From Actinomycetota bacterium (GTDB lineage: Bacteria; Actinomycetota; Humimicrobiia; Humimicrobiales; Humimicrobiaceae), in contig PWYO01000254.1 of assembly GCA_003567835.1 (NCBI GenBank), forward strand, positions 1 through 7,635: DNA of 7,635 nt, given 5' to 3'. A program made the translations under genes and the position numbers. The first letter of the stretch is position 1; each line of letters starts with the position of its first letter. Of the stretch, positions 6,869 through 7,635 are shown piece by piece. Below the pieces are notes generated by a model. It saw only the letters and a list, made by a program, of their open reading frames with translations. It was not told the DNA's origin and searched no databases.

Positions 6869-7600
6869 TTATGTTCCCTCTTCCAAAATTTGCAGATACT
6901 GGTCGATGGCGCCGCCAATGTCATTTTTGCCGGTAATAGAACGGCCCGCCACCAAAAAATCGGCACCATCTTCTATGGCTTGCCCGGGGGTGGCGATTCT
7001 TTTTTGGTCATCGCTGCTGTCTCCCTGAAGCCGGATGCCCGGGGTTACAATATAGAAAGCATTGCCCAGTTCTTCTCTGAGCATACGCACTTCTCTGGCC
7101 GAACAGATGATTCCATCCAGGCCTGAACCATTGCCCATGACAGCCAGTTTTTTGACAGTCTCCAAATAGCTTTGCCCAAAACCCATGGTTTGCAGATTTT
7201 GGTCATCCAGGCTGGTAAGCACGGTAACCCCCAACAGCAGCGGGGGCATAACCCCAAGCCTGCGAGCCTGGGAGTCGATTGCCTTTCTGGCTGCATGAAT
7301 CATTTCTGCGCCCCCCAGGGTGTGGATGGTAAGAGCAGAAACATGCAAAGAAGCAATTGCCTTGCCGGCCCCCCCAACTGTATTGGGGATATCATGCAGC
7401 TTGGCATCCAGCATGACTTGATAACCAAAACTTTTTACCGTGTCTATCATGGATAGCCCCTGGCTGTATATGAGCTCCAGTCCGATTTTGATCATATTTA
7501 TTTTTCCAGCAATTTTGGTGCATAGGTCTATGACCTCCTGTTTGCTGGAAACATCCATGGAAACGATTAGGCGGTCCCTGGGTTTTAAATCTTTTCTCAA
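6869..7600 (-). CDS. pyrF: orotidine 5'-phosphate decarboxylase
   Basis: PyrF decarboxylates orotidine 5'-monophosphate to UMP, the last step of de novo UMP synthesis, in the cytosol. The 243-residue protein has the usual length of the bacterial family and forms a TIM barrel. The catalytic signature is clear: D65, K67 and D70 in LDAKLHDIPNTV (64-75). An early SMDV strand (14-17) and the KIGLEL segment (38-43) fit the first barrel strands. TPGIR (186-190) and the phosphate-binding GRSIT (219-223) complete the active site. The start is TTG at 7600. It is chosen because GGAAAGG lies at 7608-7614 with a 7-nt spacer and the family N-terminus begins close to here. The upstream frame ends in a TTGA overlap. 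The TAA stop lies one base before the pyrE ATG, and the last pyrF codons (GAA GAG GGA) carry the pyrE ribosome binding site, so the two genes are probably translationally coupled. Confidence 0.97.
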   Translation of the reverse strand: MRKDLKPRDRLIVSMDVSSKQEVIDLCTKIAGKINMIKIGLELIYSQGLSMIDTVKSFGYQVMLDAKLHDIPNTVGGAGKAIASLHVSALTIHTLGGAEMIHAARKAIDSQARRLGVMPPLLLGVTVLTSLDDQNLQTMGFGQSYLETVKKLAVMGNGSGLDGIICSAREVRMLREELGNAFYIVTPGIRLQGDSSDDQKRIATPGQAIEDGADFLVAGRSITGKNDIGGAIDQYLQILEEGT

Positions 7601-7635
7601 TGCAATGCCTTTCCGATAATTTTTTTTACATGGTC
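7597..7635 (-). CDS. C-terminal end of an upstream gene, possibly pyrD (partial)
   Basis: Reading leftwards from the right edge, one frame stays open for 12 codons (DHVKKIIGKALH) and ends in TGA at 7597-7599. This stop overlaps the TTG start of pyrF in a four-base TTGA. The frame is too short to identify by itself. The overlap is the kind seen between coupled operon genes, and in many pyr operons pyrD lies directly before pyrF. The IIGKALH ending resembles the IxGxAH-type tails of some dihydroorotate dehydrogenases. The pyrD call therefore rests on context plus a weak resemblance. Another gene, or a chance open frame, is possible. Confidence 0.4.
   Translation of the reverse strand, partial: DHVKKIIGKALH

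Noticed and set aside
6868..6969. 34-codon upstream extension of pyrE overlapping the pyrF 3' end
   Set aside because: It lies wholly within pyrF, has no similarity to PyrE N-termini, and the internal ATG at 6867 has a good ribosome binding site and the family length.
1..7635. Intrinsic terminators suggested by the many T-runs on the plus strand
   Set aside because: Those runs are A-tracts on the transcribed coding strand, lie within genes and are not preceded by GC-rich hairpins in the direction of transcription.
1..7635. Mobile element, CRISPR, phage or defence system
   Set aside because: All genes are intact core functions in a conserved order. I see no direct-repeat arrays, transposase, integrase or composition break.

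Overview
The window is a compact, ordinary housekeeping operon. Every gene I can support lies on the minus strand, so transcription runs from high to low coordinates. In that order the genes are: the last codons of an upstream gene (possibly pyrD), pyrF, pyrE, an actinobacterial-type integration host factor (mIHF-like), gmk, rpoZ, coaBC, metK, priA, and the first 74 codons of def, which runs off the left edge. Gaps between genes are -4 to +18 bp, except for 50 bp between pyrE and the IHF gene. No stretch over 300 bases lacks a gene. I see no RNA gene, mobile element, CRISPR array, convincing terminator or promoter. The promoter is probably upstream of the right edge.

Organism: the order ihf-gmk-rpoZ-coaBC-metK-priA-def is characteristic of Actinomycetota (as recalled for Streptomyces and Mycobacterium). 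The small IHF-like protein upstream of gmk is a hallmark of that phylum, although related proteins are also recalled in some Clostridia. Two features do not fit a typical high-GC actinomycete. The DNA is only moderate in GC, with many A-tracts in the coding strand, and PriA keeps every helicase motif that the actinomycete homologues have lost. A low-GC, probably anaerobic, deep-branching actinobacterial lineage (Coriobacteriia-like or an uncultured class) is my best inference. A Bacillota relative is the main alternative.

Function: the pyr end (pyrF, pyrE) completes de novo UMP synthesis. Gmk phosphorylates GMP and, with the omega subunit of RNA polymerase, links nucleotide supply to transcription. 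CoaBC makes 4'-phosphopantetheine for coenzyme A, MetK makes S-adenosylmethionine, PriA restarts stalled replication forks, and Def removes the formyl group from new proteins. The IHF-like protein is a nucleoid-associated DNA binder. This is a growth-related cluster, not an accessory island.

Nothing here looks like a new defence, mobile or biosynthetic system. The items worth a second look are small: an rpoZ-stop-coaBC junction that stays in one reading frame, a hairpin with a decoy ATG at the priA start, repeated A8 tracts, and the PriA/IHF combination as a taxonomic clue.
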